Origin: Bartonella sp. HY038
GTDB lineage: Bacteria > Pseudomonadota > Alphaproteobacteria > Rhizobiales > Rhizobiaceae
Reading direction: 5' to 3'
Length of the DNA: 64,000 bases
Assembly (NCBI RefSeq): GCF_014117425.1
Contig: NZ_CP059726.1
Location: 136,944-200,943 of the forward strand
A program made the position numbers and the translations under genes. Positions 39,110-47,821 of the stretch are shown piece by piece. Numbering within the stretch: the stretch's first letter is position 1; each line of letters starts with the position of its first letter. The notes beneath the pieces are model-generated. The model ran no database searches. It had not been told where the DNA came from and saw nothing but the letters and a program-made list of their open reading frames with translations.

Positions 39110-39733
39110 TTAATTATAGTGCCACTTTGCTTTTAAACATAGTCTAAATGGTGCCTGCCAAATATTTTTATCGCCTTCATAAATATTGGTTACTTCTGGA
39201 TTTGGAGCCATCTTTTTTATGTCGCGTAATCGACCTGAAGCACTAAATGTTATATCATAGCCATTATTTTTAAATACTTCGGAAAAATTGACTAACATTA
39301 AAGAATAAAACCACGTTGTATTCATCCCTTTTTTTAAAACATCAACTTTTATTAATCGTTCTGATACTATCGGTAGACTAGAAGGTATTAAAAGGCTTCG
39401 AAATTTGTTGTCGTTCATGTATGAAAGCTTAGTACCAACATCGTATAAATATTCTTGCCATTGAATATCCTTATCAATCGCAGTGAAATTTAATGCTAAT
39501 CTCGGCACTATTTTCTTTTGCTTTTCACTATTAAATTCGCTTTCAATCAATTCATTGGTATTTTTATCAACAATAATTGGTGCCGTCAGCGATAATTCGA
39601 CTTTCATGCCATCAATAATCACTGAACTTTGACACAAATCCTTGCTAAATGCTTCTGCCCCAAAAGACGAGCTTGCAAATGCAATAACTGCCATGAATAA
39701 AATAATTGAAAAAGCTTTACTGAATTTAACCAT
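39110..39733 (-). CDS. Secreted protein of a five-member tandem family (copy 5)
   Basis: A 207-residue paralogue and the first gene of the array in the direction of transcription. The signal peptide and N-terminal block (LCQSSVIIDGMKVELSLTA) are conserved. The C-terminal block differs slightly (IWQAPFRLCLKAKW), and the middle has its own version (KLSYMNDNKFRSLLI). The promoter of the array may lie in the 250 bases upstream. Confidence 0.75.
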   Translation of the reverse strand: MVKFSKAFSIILFMAVIAFASSSFGAEAFSKDLCQSSVIIDGMKVELSLTAPIIVDKNTNELIESEFNSEKQKKIVPRLALNFTAIDKDIQWQEYLYDVGTKLSYMNDNKFRSLLIPSSLPIVSERLIKVDVLKKGMNTTWFYSLMLVNFSEVFKNNGYDITFSASGRLRDIKKMAPNPEVTNIYEGDKNIWQAPFRLCLKAKWHYN

Positions 39734-39983
39734 TCATTCGCCTCACGAATTGCCGCCTCTTTGCTTATCATTAAGCCAATATTTTACACAATATATATTA
39801 TAGGAGGCGTGTCCTTTTTAACGTTAAATATCTACGTCTTATTAAGCTGATAATAAAATAAAATATTGCTATGATTGTAATGCATAAAAATAGAACAAAA
39901 TTGCGGCCAGCCACAGAAAAGTTATTTGGTAAAATTAAAAACCTCCTTATAGTGATTTCTTGATTATATTGGGAGGTATTATC

Positions 39984-41597
39984 ATGGCGGAGGCTTTTAA
40001 TTATATTATTATTGGTGCAGGTACTGCTGGTTGCTTATTGGCCAATCGCTTATCAGAAAATCCAAATAATCGGGTTTTACTGTTGGAAGCAGGCAAGCGC
40101 GATAATTATATCTGGATTCATATTCCCGTCGGCTATCTTTATTGCATTAACAATCCGCGCACCGATTGGTGTTTTACAACCGAGCCGCAAAAAGGCTTGA
40201 ATGGCCGCGCCCTTGCCTATCCTCGCGGTAAGGTGCTTGGTGGCTGCTCGTCCATCAATGGTATGATTTATATGCGCGGCCAAGCGCAAGATTATGATCA
40301 TTGGCGCCAATTAGGTGGCATTGGTTGGGCTTGGGATGATGTTTTGCCATTTTTTAAAAAATCTGAAGATTATTTTGGCAATGATAGCGAATTTCACGGC
40401 AAAGGCGGCGAGTGGCGGGTTGAAGAACAGCGTTTGCATTGGGATATTCTTGATGCGTTTCGTGATGCTGCTCATGCCTATGGTATTCCTATTATCAATG
40501 ATTTCAACCGTGGAGATAATGAAGGCATTTCTTATTTTAATGTCAACCAAAACCATGGTGTACGGCTTAATACCGCCAAAGCCTTTTTAAAGCCAGCTGC
40601 CCATCGTCCTAATTTGGAAGTGCATACAAAGGCGCAAGTTAAGCGGCTAGAATTTTCCAAAACCAGTGAAGATGCAGGCTTGCGTGCAAGTGGCGTGGTG
40701 ATTAGCGGCGCGCAAGGTGATGAGACAATTTTTGCAGACCGCGAAATTATTCTTTGTGCGGGTGCCGTTGGGTCGCCGCAAATATTAGAGCTTTCCGGTA
40801 TTGGTCGCGGTGATGTTTTACAAGCCGCCAATATTGATCTTATCCTAGAGCGCAAAGAGGTTGGCGAAAACTTGCAAGACCATTTACAATTGCGCTGCGC
40901 TTTCAAGGTGGAAAATATTGCCACTTTAAATGAAAAGGCCTCAAGCCTTTGGGGTAAGATGATGATAGGCCTTGAATATTTGCTTAAACGCTCTGGCCCA
41001 ATGGCGATGGCTCCAAGCCAGCTTGGTATTTTTACTCGCTCTCATCACAGTTTTACCACGCCCAATTTGCAATATCATGTACAGCCTTTAAGCCTTGGCA
41101 AATTTGGTGAACCAGTGCATAAATTTCCAGCCTTTACCGCAAGTGTTTGTAATTTACGCCCCGATAGCCGTGGCACTATTCATATTAAAAATAATGATTA
41201 TCGACAAGCGCCTGCTATTTCGCCTAATTATTTAAACGCTGCCAGCGATCAAGCCGTTGCGGCCGATTCAATACGTATTACCCGCAAAATTGTCGAACAA
41301 GCACCTTTGCAAAAATTTAATCCGGTGGAATTTATGCCGGGCGGCAATTTTTTTAGTGAAGATGATTTAATCAAAGCTGCAGGCGACATTGGCACAACAA
41401 TTTTTCACCCTGTTGGCACGTGCTGCATGGGCAGTGATGAAAACAGCATTGTTGATCCGCAGTTAAGGGTGCGCGGCATACATGGTTTACGCATAGCCGA
41501 TGCTTCTATCATGCCAAGAATAACCTCAGGCAATACCAATTCACCAACCTTGATGATTGCTGAAAAGGCCGCAGCTTTTATTTTAAAAAATGATTGA
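39984..41597 (+). CDS. GMC-family flavin oxidoreductase (choline/alcohol dehydrogenase-like)
   Basis: A 537-residue FAD enzyme: an N-terminal ADP-binding motif (YIIIGAGTAGCLLANRLS), the GMC signature PRGKVLGGCSSINGMIYMRG near residues 80-100, and a C-terminal catalytic region with FHPVGTCCMG and the NTNSPTLMIAEKAA tail. It oxidises an alcohol or choline-like compound; the substrate is not evident. I start it at 39984, which has GGGAGG upstream, rather than at the TTG at 39960. It is a single-gene unit. Confidence 0.9.
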   Translation: MAEAFNYIIIGAGTAGCLLANRLSENPNNRVLLLEAGKRDNYIWIHIPVGYLYCINNPRTDWCFTTEPQKGLNGRALAYPRGKVLGGCSSINGMIYMRGQAQDYDHWRQLGGIGWAWDDVLPFFKKSEDYFGNDSEFHGKGGEWRVEEQRLHWDILDAFRDAAHAYGIPIINDFNRGDNEGISYFNVNQNHGVRLNTAKAFLKPAAHRPNLEVHTKAQVKRLEFSKTSEDAGLRASGVVISGAQGDETIFADREIILCAGAVGSPQILELSGIGRGDVLQAANIDLILERKEVGENLQDHLQLRCAFKVENIATLNEKASSLWGKMMIGLEYLLKRSGPMAMAPSQLGIFTRSHHSFTTPNLQYHVQPLSLGKFGEPVHKFPAFTASVCNLRPDSRGTIHIKNNDYRQAPAISPNYLNAASDQAVAADSIRITRKIVEQAPLQKFNPVEFMPGGNFFSEDDLIKAAGDIGTTIFHPVGTCCMGSDENSIVDPQLRVRGIHGLRIADASIMPRITSGNTNSPTLMIAEKAAAFILKND

Positions 41598-41670
41598 ACC
41601 CATTATATTTAACTAAAAAAGCCTTATCCCCTGCCCTATTATGCGCTCAAAAAATACGCAAAATAAAAAT

Positions 41671-41706
41671 TTAAAGCACGCGAAAAACTAATTTGGCGTG
41701 CTTTAA
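41671..41706. terminator. Bidirectional terminator between oxidoreductase and transaldolase genes
   Basis: TTAAAGCACGC and GCGTGCTTTAA pair over eleven bases around a fourteen-base loop, between two convergent genes. A runs and T runs flank both sides, so it can serve both. Confidence 0.85.
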
Positions 41707-41733
41707 AAAAAGGCTTTAAAAAACGTTGATCAA

Positions 41734-42690
41734 TTAAGCGGTCAACAATTTATCAATCATGGTGCGAAGGGCGGTTAAATCCTTAGCAAAACCACGAATA
41801 CCTTCTGACAATTTTTCAGCTGCCATCACATCTTCATTCATCATCCAACGGAAGGTTTTTTCATCCATGTGGATCGGTGCTTCAGCAGTAACCGTTTCAG
41901 GTGATAATTGACGTGGCAATGCACCATTGTCATTGGCCAATTCGTCCAAAAGCGCCGGGCTAATGGTTAGGCGGTCACAACCAGCAAGAGCTTCAATTTC
42001 ACCGGCATTGCGGAAAGACGCTCCCATAACAATGGTTTTAATGCCATTAGCCTTGTAATAATTGTAAATTGAGCGAACCGATAAGACACCTGGATCAGTT
42101 TCTGCGGTGTAATCAAGACCAGTTGATTTTTTGTACCAATCAAGGATACGGCCAACAAATGGCGAAATAAGGAAAGCGCCAGCATCGGCGCAGGCAATGG
42201 CTTGCGCTTTGCTAAAGAGCAAGGTCAAATTGCAATCAATGCCTTCTTTTTGCAAAATTTCTGCAGCACGAATACCTTCCCAAGTTGATGCAAGCTTGAT
42301 TAAAATACGCTCGCGATCAATGCCGCGCTCTTTATAGGCGGCAATGATATTATGGGCTTTTTTAACCGACGCTTCGGTATCAAAAGAAAGATCTGCATCA
42401 ACTTCAGTTGAAACACGCCCCGGTACAATATTTACCAAAGCTGCACCAACCGAAATTGCAAGGCGATCCGCAATAGCGCTGATAATTGCTTCACGGCTGC
42501 CATTTTGTCCCTTGCCCCAGCTAACGGCTTCACTCACCGCAGAGCTAAACATTGGCGTGCCCAATGCTTTTAAAACAATGGTAGGATTGGTGGTGCAATC
42601 GGTTGGCTTGAGGCGAATAACCGCATCAATATCGCCAGTATCGGCAACCACAGTCGTCATGGCGCGCAATTGTTCCAACTTGCTGGTCAT
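41734..42690 (-). CDS. tal: Transaldolase
   Basis: A 318-residue transaldolase of the Escherichia coli TalB type. It moves a dihydroxyacetone unit between sugar phosphates in the non-oxidative pentose phosphate pathway. K132 in [11 protein letters not shown] is the Schiff-base lysine, at the same number as in TalB. TTNPT near residue 33 and the DADLSFD stretch are conserved. The ATG at 42690 has GGAG upstream; the in-frame TTG at 42708 is rejected. It is a single gene ending in the terminator at 41671-41706. Confidence 0.95.
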   Translation of the reverse strand: MTSKLEQLRAMTTVVADTGDIDAVIRLKPTDCTTNPTIVLKALGTPMFSSAVSEAVSWGKGQNGSREAIISAIADRLAISVGAALVNIVPGRVSTEVDADLSFDTEASVKKAHNIIAAYKERGIDRERILIKLASTWEGIRAAEILQKEGIDCNLTLLFSKAQAIACADAGAFLISPFVGRILDWYKKSTGLDYTAETDPGVLSVRSIYNYYKANGIKTIVMGASFRNAGEIEALAGCDRLTISPALLDELANDNGALPRQLSPETVTAEAPIHMDEKTFRWMMNEDVMAAEKLSEGIRGFAKDLTALRTMIDKLLTA

Positions 42691-42819
42691 AGAAAACTCC
42701 AAACTCAAATAAATGATCCTATTGATTTGTTAAAATGCGCTAAAAAGAATAATTTATCAATGGTGATTTGTGGCTATTTTTAAAAAGAGATAATGCTCAT
42801 AAAAATCATTATTGATAAA

Positions 42820-43269
42820 TTATTTTTTCATATAATCTAGCCAAGCTTTTCTATCTTTAAATATGGTAAGTAGATCACCGGTTTGATCATTTTCAATCAT
42901 CTCATTGCACTTAATAATTGTTGGCCCAGTCACTGCAGCCATTTTATGATATATATTTTCAAGGGCTTGATAAAATAAGTTCACATTTTTAAATGTAATT
43001 AGACTACTGTCAAAAATCTTTGTTGTTTTTTGCCTATCGCAACAAAATAAATAATAATAATAAGTATTTTTTATGGTTTTTGAATATAAATAATCTTCAC
43101 CAAAATCAAATATTAAAGCGGCTTCCATTTCTTTTTCAATAAAATCTATCAATCCTATAGCATTTTTTTGTCTTTCAAATTCTTCGACCTTGTCAGATAA
43201 TTCATCATTATCCGCAAGCCCACCAAAAGGTGCTAATAAATTATCAAATACATATTCATATATAATCAT
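42820..43269 (-). CDS. Hypothetical protein
   Basis: A 149-residue acidic protein, MIIYEYVFDNLLAPFGG at the start, mixed helical with tyrosine-rich stretches (KNTYYYYLFCC). No signal peptide or convincing membrane helix. A modest AGGT site precedes the ATG. It could belong to the class of small immunity-like proteins, but I cannot name a family. Confidence 0.55.
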   Translation of the reverse strand: MIIYEYVFDNLLAPFGGLADNDELSDKVEEFERQKNAIGLIDFIEKEMEAALIFDFGEDYLYSKTIKNTYYYYLFCCDRQKTTKIFDSSLITFKNVNLFYQALENIYHKMAAVTGPTIIKCNEMIENDQTGDLLTIFKDRKAWLDYMKK

Positions 43270-43383
43270 CTCAATTTACCTAATTACCAATGGATCAATA
43301 TTGATATAGGTTAGGATCATGCCTGCCAATGAATTAGCAGCCATGACCCGAAATTTTATCTCGATTTATAAACAATATATCAA

Positions 43384-43423
43384 TTTTGCTTAACACTTTG
43401 CAAAAGTGCTAGTCTAAGCAAAA
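43384..43423 (-). terminator. Hairpin after the zinc-binding protein gene
   Basis: TTTTGCTTA and TAAGCAAAA enclose an inner CACTT-TGCA-AAGTG-type stem, starting three bases past the stop codon. The T run is weak. Confidence 0.5.
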
Positions 43424-43425
43424 TC

Positions 43426-44319
43426 TTATTTTTTAAGCGCATTAATAATCTGATTTGTATTATAATTCATTAGTTTTATATAGGTTGCTGCAGGTCCATC
43501 AGCCGCCGATAATGATTCTGGATAAAGTGCGCCGCCTGCTTGTGCGCCTGTTGCTTTTGCAATTTGTTCCACCATGCGCGGATCATTTGAGTTTTCAAAG
43601 AAATACATTTTGACATGTTCTTTTTTAACTTGATCAATCAACTGTGCAATATCAGCAGCTGATGCTTCTGTTTCGGTTGACAATCCTAATGGTGACAAAA
43701 ATTTTACCCCATATTCATGACCATAATAGCCAAAGGCATCATGGCTAGTAAGAACTTGCCGTTCATTTTGAGCAATTTTTGCAAATTGCGCACGAATAGA
43801 TGCATCAAGCTCTTGCAATTGCTTGCGATACACATTTGCATTGGCTTTAAAGCTTGCTGCATCTTCAGGATCTGCTTCAATAAGGGCTTTTTCTATATTA
43901 TCAACCCAGATAAGCACATTTGGCACACTGTTCCAAACATGGGGATCGGTGACTTTTTTTCCGTCTTCTTCAAAATCATGAGTTTTAATGCCGGTCGAAA
44001 CAATGATCGGCTTTTTGGCGCCGCCAGAGGCTTTGGCAAGCCGCTCAAACCAAGTTTCTAATCCCTCACCGCTAATAAAGGTGACTGCAGCAGCTTGCAG
44101 CAATTTGGCGTCATTAGGGGATGGCTCAAACTCATGAGGGTCGCCATTGGCAGGTACAAGATTATGCACATTAACATGATCACCACCGACATTTTTTACA
44201 ACATCACCAAGGATTGTAAAACTGCTAACCACATCGATGGTTTTTGCATGAGATAATGTTGGCGTAAATGCGAACACCAATAAGCTTGCCAATAGTCCAA
44301 ACTTAAATTTTTGTTTCAT
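43426..44319 (-). CDS. Metal ABC transporter substrate-binding protein (zinc type)
   Basis: A 297-residue cluster A-I metal-binding lipoprotein-like or periplasmic protein. The signal peptide ends near residue 25 (TPTLSHAKT). Metal ligands of the family are visible: His in NGDPHEFEPSPND, His in DPHVWNS, His in SHDAFGYYGHEYG, and an acidic residue in ENSNDPRM. There is no histidine-rich loop of the ZnuA kind, so AztC-like zinc or SitA-like manganese binding is possible. The Zur box ahead of the operon argues for zinc. It is the last gene of the operon. Confidence 0.88.
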   Translation of the reverse strand: MKQKFKFGLLASLLVFAFTPTLSHAKTIDVVSSFTILGDVVKNVGGDHVNVHNLVPANGDPHEFEPSPNDAKLLQAAAVTFISGEGLETWFERLAKASGGAKKPIIVSTGIKTHDFEEDGKKVTDPHVWNSVPNVLIWVDNIEKALIEADPEDAASFKANANVYRKQLQELDASIRAQFAKIAQNERQVLTSHDAFGYYGHEYGVKFLSPLGLSTETEASAADIAQLIDQVKKEHVKMYFFENSNDPRMVEQIAKATGAQAGGALYPESLSAADGPAATYIKLMNYNTNQIINALKK

Positions 44320-44341
44320 GATCGTTTTTCCTGTTGATTTA

Positions 44342-45211
44342 CTAGGTTAATTTACGACTATGCCATTGGCGTTTTAAGGCGCCGGCAGGACTTATAATAA
44401 GGGAAACGGCATAGATAATGCTTGCGGTTATAATAATGGTTGGTCCGGAAGCTAATTTTAAATGATAGGATGCAAGCAAGCCAAAATATCCAGATAACAT
44501 GGCACATGCCACCGCAATGGCGAACATGATTGGTAAACGACGAGCCCATAATTGCGCAATTGCAGCCGGCAACATCATTAAACCCACAGCCATTAATGTG
44601 CCTAAGGCTTGAAAACCAGCAACAAGATTAAGCACCACCAGAAATAAAAAGACGAAATGGTAAAACGGCCCCCATCCACCAACAGAACGCAAGAAACTGG
44701 GATCAAAACATTCCGCAACCAGTGGACGATAAACAAGTGCAAGCACAATAAGGGTTATAGAAACAATACTACTCACAATAAAAAGTGCCTCGGCATCTAT
44801 TGCGAGAATTGTTCCAAACAGCACATGCAAAAGATCTATATTAGAGCCACGCAAAGAAACAATCAAAACACCAAGTGCGAGTGATGTAAGGTAAAAGCTA
44901 GCAAAGCTTGCATCTTCTTTCAGTATTGTTGTGCGGCTTACCAAGCCAGAAAGTAAAGCAACACTAAGACCGGCAATTAAACCGCCCAATCCCATAATCG
45001 GCAATGACAAGCCACCAGCAATCAAAAAGCCAATTGCAACACCTGGTAAAACAGCATGGCTCATAGCATCCCCCATAAGGCTCATGCGGCGCAACATTAG
45101 TAAAACCCCAATCGGCCCTGCCCCCATGCCAAGCGCGAAGGATGCAATTAAGGCACGGCGCATAAAGCCATAATCGACAAAAGGCGCAATTAAAAAGCCA
45201 TAGACACTCAT
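44342..45211 (-). CDS. Metal ABC transporter permease
   Basis: A 289-residue permease of the ZnuB/MntB family with about eight membrane helices. It carries the conserved GDAMSHAVLPGVAIGFL segment near residues 50-66 and LVAGFQALGTLMAVGLMMLPAAIA near 195-218 (two stretches). Its start overlaps the ATPase stop by four bases; the binding-protein gene follows 22 bases later. Confidence 0.92.
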   Translation of the reverse strand: MSVYGFLIAPFVDYGFMRRALIASFALGMGAGPIGVLLMLRRMSLMGDAMSHAVLPGVAIGFLIAGGLSLPIMGLGGLIAGLSVALLSGLVSRTTILKEDASFASFYLTSLALGVLIVSLRGSNIDLLHVLFGTILAIDAEALFIVSSIVSITLIVLALVYRPLVAECFDPSFLRSVGGWGPFYHFVFLFLVVLNLVAGFQALGTLMAVGLMMLPAAIAQLWARRLPIMFAIAVACAMLSGYFGLLASYHLKLASGPTIIITASIIYAVSLIISPAGALKRQWHSRKLT

Positions 45212-45987
45212 AATGCACCTTCGGTGTTTTTGGCAAAACCACTTTGATCAACCAAGGTGGCTTCGTCCCAACCTTGGGCTAAATCTTTAGCTTTGGCTAA
45301 ATTGGTGGGGGTTAATGTGGTTTTGGTAGGCCCCCAAGCTATAAGATGGCGCGCTAATAATAAAGTTGATGGAAAATTATTTCTAACTTGCTCAATATCA
45401 TGCAAAACGGCAAGTATTGTGCGCCCTTCTTGGTGCCAACGACCGATCAAGGCTAACAAATCATGCATGGTACGCTCATCAATTGCATTAAATGGTTCAT
45501 CAAGAATAATTATTTTAGCGTCTTGTAATAGCAAGCGGGCAAAAAGAACCCGTTGAAACTGCCCTGCTGATAAGACGCCAATATAGCGCCGTTCAAACCC
45601 TTCAAGGCCAACTATTGCTAAGGCTTGTTGAGCTTTATCGGCAATTTGTTTGGAGACACCGCCAAAAGCACCAATTTTATGCCATGCGCCTAATAAAACT
45701 GTATCGGCAACACTTAAAGGAAAATGACGCTCAATGTCAGAAGCTTGCGGTAAATAGCCAAAGTCTTTAAGTTTAAGGCTTCCTTTATTAATTTCACCCT
45801 TATACTGTTTTAAGTCGCCCATAATGGTTTTAACCAATGTTGATTTACCGGCACCATTGGGCCCAACAATAGCGGTTAAACTGCCGGCATCAAAACAACC
45901 TGAAATATCTTGAAGAGCCGGCTGTCTTTCATAAGCAACAGTTACATGACTTAAAGAAATGAGAGGCGTATTTTGAGACAGGATCAT
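45208..45987 (-). CDS. Metal ABC transporter ATP-binding protein
   Basis: A 259-residue ATPase with Walker A (GPNGAGKST), signature (LSAGQFQRV), Walker B (IIILDEPF) and the switch histidine (AVLHDIEQV). It overlaps the preceding small membrane-peptide gene by ATGA and the following permease by four bases, so the four genes form one tightly coupled operon under the Zur box at 46136-46158. Confidence 0.93.
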   Translation of the reverse strand: MILSQNTPLISLSHVTVAYERQPALQDISGCFDAGSLTAIVGPNGAGKSTLVKTIMGDLKQYKGEINKGSLKLKDFGYLPQASDIERHFPLSVADTVLLGAWHKIGAFGGVSKQIADKAQQALAIVGLEGFERRYIGVLSAGQFQRVLFARLLLQDAKIIILDEPFNAIDERTMHDLLALIGRWHQEGRTILAVLHDIEQVRNNFPSTLLLARHLIAWGPTKTTLTPTNLAKAKDLAQGWDEATLVDQSGFAKNTEGAL

Positions 45988-46109
45988 GGCAAATTAACTG
46001 CCCAAATAACCCCGAGCCATAGGATAGCTAAAAGGATTAAGACGTATAAGAACCGCCGCCATGATGTTTGGGCAAAAATACTTGATAAGAAGGGATTGTT
46101 TTTATTCAT
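45984..46109 (-). CDS. 41-residue single-pass membrane protein heading the zinc transporter operon
   Basis: An ATG at 46109 with a textbook GGAGG site opens a 41-codon frame. The protein has a polar start (MNKNNPFLSS), two arginines before one hydrophobic helix (FLYVLILLAILWLGVIWAV), and ends NLP. Its TGA overlaps the ATG of the ATPase gene (ATGA), which is strong evidence that it is translated. It lies directly downstream of the Zur box. It may be a small accessory subunit of, or regulator for, the transporter. I know no named family. Confidence 0.75.
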   Translation of the reverse strand: MNKNNPFLSSIFAQTSWRRFLYVLILLAILWLGVIWAVNLP

Positions 46110-46135
46110 AAAATTTTGCCTCCAACATTATTCAC

Positions 46136-46158
46136 TTTATGTTATATTATAACGTTTC
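46136..46158. promoter_or_regulatory. Zur box
   Basis: A near-palindrome with core GTTATA-T-TATAAC (46141-46153), flanked by TTTAT on the left and GTTTC on the right. It matches most positions of the Zur consensus I recall from proteobacteria (ATGTTATA-N-TATAACAT core). It lies 27 bases before the start of the small membrane gene, where zinc-loaded Zur would block the promoter. Confidence 0.75.
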
Positions 46159-46376
46159 ATTTGTGAATAGTTGATTGAGACATTAGCAGTAAACTTTTAA
46201 TGATTAACAATGAGGGTTCACTCATGAAAATCTTTCTAGAGCCTTTTTTCATGCTTTAAAGATATGTTTTAAAAGTTCATTTAATTCATTAGCGATCCTT
46301 TGGTTTAATCAGCGGTTTTTTATAAATATAATATAGTTTGATATTCTGTCTGTTGATCGGACTCAGGGTTTTGGTA

Positions 46377-47114
46377 TTAAAAATTTAAGCTTGGTTTTGA
46401 TTTTTCAAAAACATTTGCGAGCTTTAGAAGCTGTTGGGCAAGTTTGGGATTATCGCTAAAATCAAGGGCGATTTTTTCTTCATATGAAAGAGTATTGAAC
46501 ATGGCTTGTTGTTGGTTTTTGTTGTGTTGTTGTTGATAGCTCAAATGTTGGCAAATTGGTGCTTCTTGTTTAACCAAATGGGCACATTTTTCTGGCAGGC
46601 TCAAGCAATAGGCATTGCTTGCTTGTTTAAATGCTGGTCCTTCGGCTTTATCATTGTGGCTATAGCGGCGTACCCAATTTAAAAAGCCATGATTTTGCAA
46701 GGCCTTTAATGCGCGCACTACACTGTCACGAGAGCGGCGAATTTTGCCCATAATTGTAGAAATTGCCGGTTCAAGCCGCCCGGTTTTATAATCAATAATA
46801 TTGATAAAATATTCTAATATCTCTAGCGCAATTGTGCCAAGTGGGCCGCAACGTTGTCCCTTTTGCCGGTTTTGTAAATCAAAACGTTTTGCGGCAAGTA
46901 AAAGCTTTTTTAAAGATTGGCGATCGGTTTTTTTAAATATTTTCTTTTCGATAAATCCTAAAAGATAGGATTTACGCCGATAGGGTTTTGGCTTTGATAT
47001 TACATCAACTATGTTTAATTGTTGAGTTGATTTAATTGAAGCTGCGCTTTGATGTTTTAAAAAAGCTTTTTTAAGCAGCGCATTTTGCAAAAGGCTTTGG
47101 CCTAGTGTTTCCAT
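46377..47114 (-). CDS. Helix-turn-helix replication-initiator-like protein in the repC position
   Basis: A 245-residue basic protein. Residues about 85-145 contain GPLGTIALEILEYF, then SRDSVVRALKALQNHGFLNW, a winged-helix pattern found in alphaproteobacterial plasmid and phage replication proteins. It lacks the features of RepC (about 400 residues). The ATG at 47114 is preferred to a TTG at 47138; neither has a clear binding site. It follows repA and repB on the same strand after a 680-base gap, just where repC would be, so initiation of replication is the likely role. Confidence 0.55.
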   Translation of the reverse strand: METLGQSLLQNALLKKAFLKHQSAASIKSTQQLNIVDVISKPKPYRRKSYLLGFIEKKIFKKTDRQSLKKLLLAAKRFDLQNRQKGQRCGPLGTIALEILEYFINIIDYKTGRLEPAISTIMGKIRRSRDSVVRALKALQNHGFLNWVRRYSHNDKAEGPAFKQASNAYCLSLPEKCAHLVKQEAPICQHLSYQQQHNKNQQQAMFNTLSYEEKIALDFSDNPKLAQQLLKLANVFEKSKPSLNF

Positions 47115-47150
47115 GTTTTTTAACAATGCAAAAGACAATAAATTATGATT

Positions 47151-47182
47151 CGCAAATTTGTTATTTAAATTTGCGTTACAAA
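47151..47182. promoter_or_regulatory. Inverted repeat and GCGTTACAAA motif upstream of the initiator gene
   Basis: CGCAAATTT (47151-47159) and AAATTTGCG (47167-47175) form a perfect nine-base inverted repeat, overlapping GCGTTACAAA (47173-47182). The same ten-base motif occurs at 50381-50390 upstream of repA. A shared control or initiator-binding site is plausible. Confidence 0.45.
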
Positions 47183-47741
47183 CAGACAGGAATTTTGTGC
47201 CTATAATGGCTTAAATATCTGATTATATTAATCTATTATCGAGCATCATTCCTTTCATCTTTTAAAGCGTTAAGCGGGCATGCCGTCTTGTTGAAACGGC
47301 GGTTTAAAACGGCTTATAGTTTTGGGAGAGAAAAAGGCGGGTTTTAAAAAAGCCACTGCCAAATATTTATCAGATTATTTTGCTTAAAATTTAAAGTAAT
47401 GAACATTGTTCGCAAAAGCTAAAAAACTTGAGCGGCAAATAGTCTATGACTTTTAATCATACAAAATGATCGAATAATGGGATAATTTGGAATGACTGGC
47501 CAACAAGATTTGATAAAATTCTAACCAATCATCGCACATTTTTAACGCAAGTTGACAACGAGGATTAACCGTAACCAACCAATAATCAGGGGCTTAAAAT
47601 TTAAGTAAACACTAACTTACTTAATAATGCTGATAATTTTGGCTTTAAGCTGTTATGCTAAAAAAAGGCAAAACAATATCATGCACTAAAAAGCGCGTAA
47701 AAATACTTGACAGTTTTGTGCGGAAATGCGATTCTCAAACT

Positions 47742-47819
47742 GCTACATATTGAGAAGAGGCTTCCACAGCGTTGAATTGGGGTAAAACCTTAATTTAAAT
47801 CTGGCGAGGCCTTTTTTTT
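47742..47819 (+). ncRNA. Candidate antisense (ctRNA-like) RNA between repB and the initiator gene
   Basis: On the strand opposite the rep genes, a perfect TTGACA (47707-47712) is followed after 17 bases by GATTCT, a weak -10 box. About 80 bases downstream a stem (AAGAGGC with GCCTTTT, one G-U pair) runs into eight T residues (47812-47819). The repABC family encodes a small countertranscribed RNA between repB and repC; position and direction fit. The start point is estimated. Confidence 0.4.
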
Positions 47820-47821
47820 GC

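Larger units (their letters stand above)
36108..39733. repeat. Tandem array of five direct repeat units, about 750 bases each
   Basis: Each unit holds one secreted-protein gene plus a spacer of about 115-130 bases. Successive gene ends are 752, 741, 753 and 756 bases apart. The spacers repeat a common sequence with ATCATTGAATTGTTTTGCGC and AACCAGCTCGA, and the 5' and 3' parts of the genes are nearly identical while centres differ. This is a pattern expected from unequal crossing-over with gene conversion. Confidence 0.85.

Noticed and set aside
36108..39733. The repeated spacers of the five-gene array as a CRISPR-like or insertion-element structure
   Set aside because: The repeat unit is a whole gene of about 750 bases with a coding frame; there is no transposase, no terminal inverted repeats and no short regular repeats.
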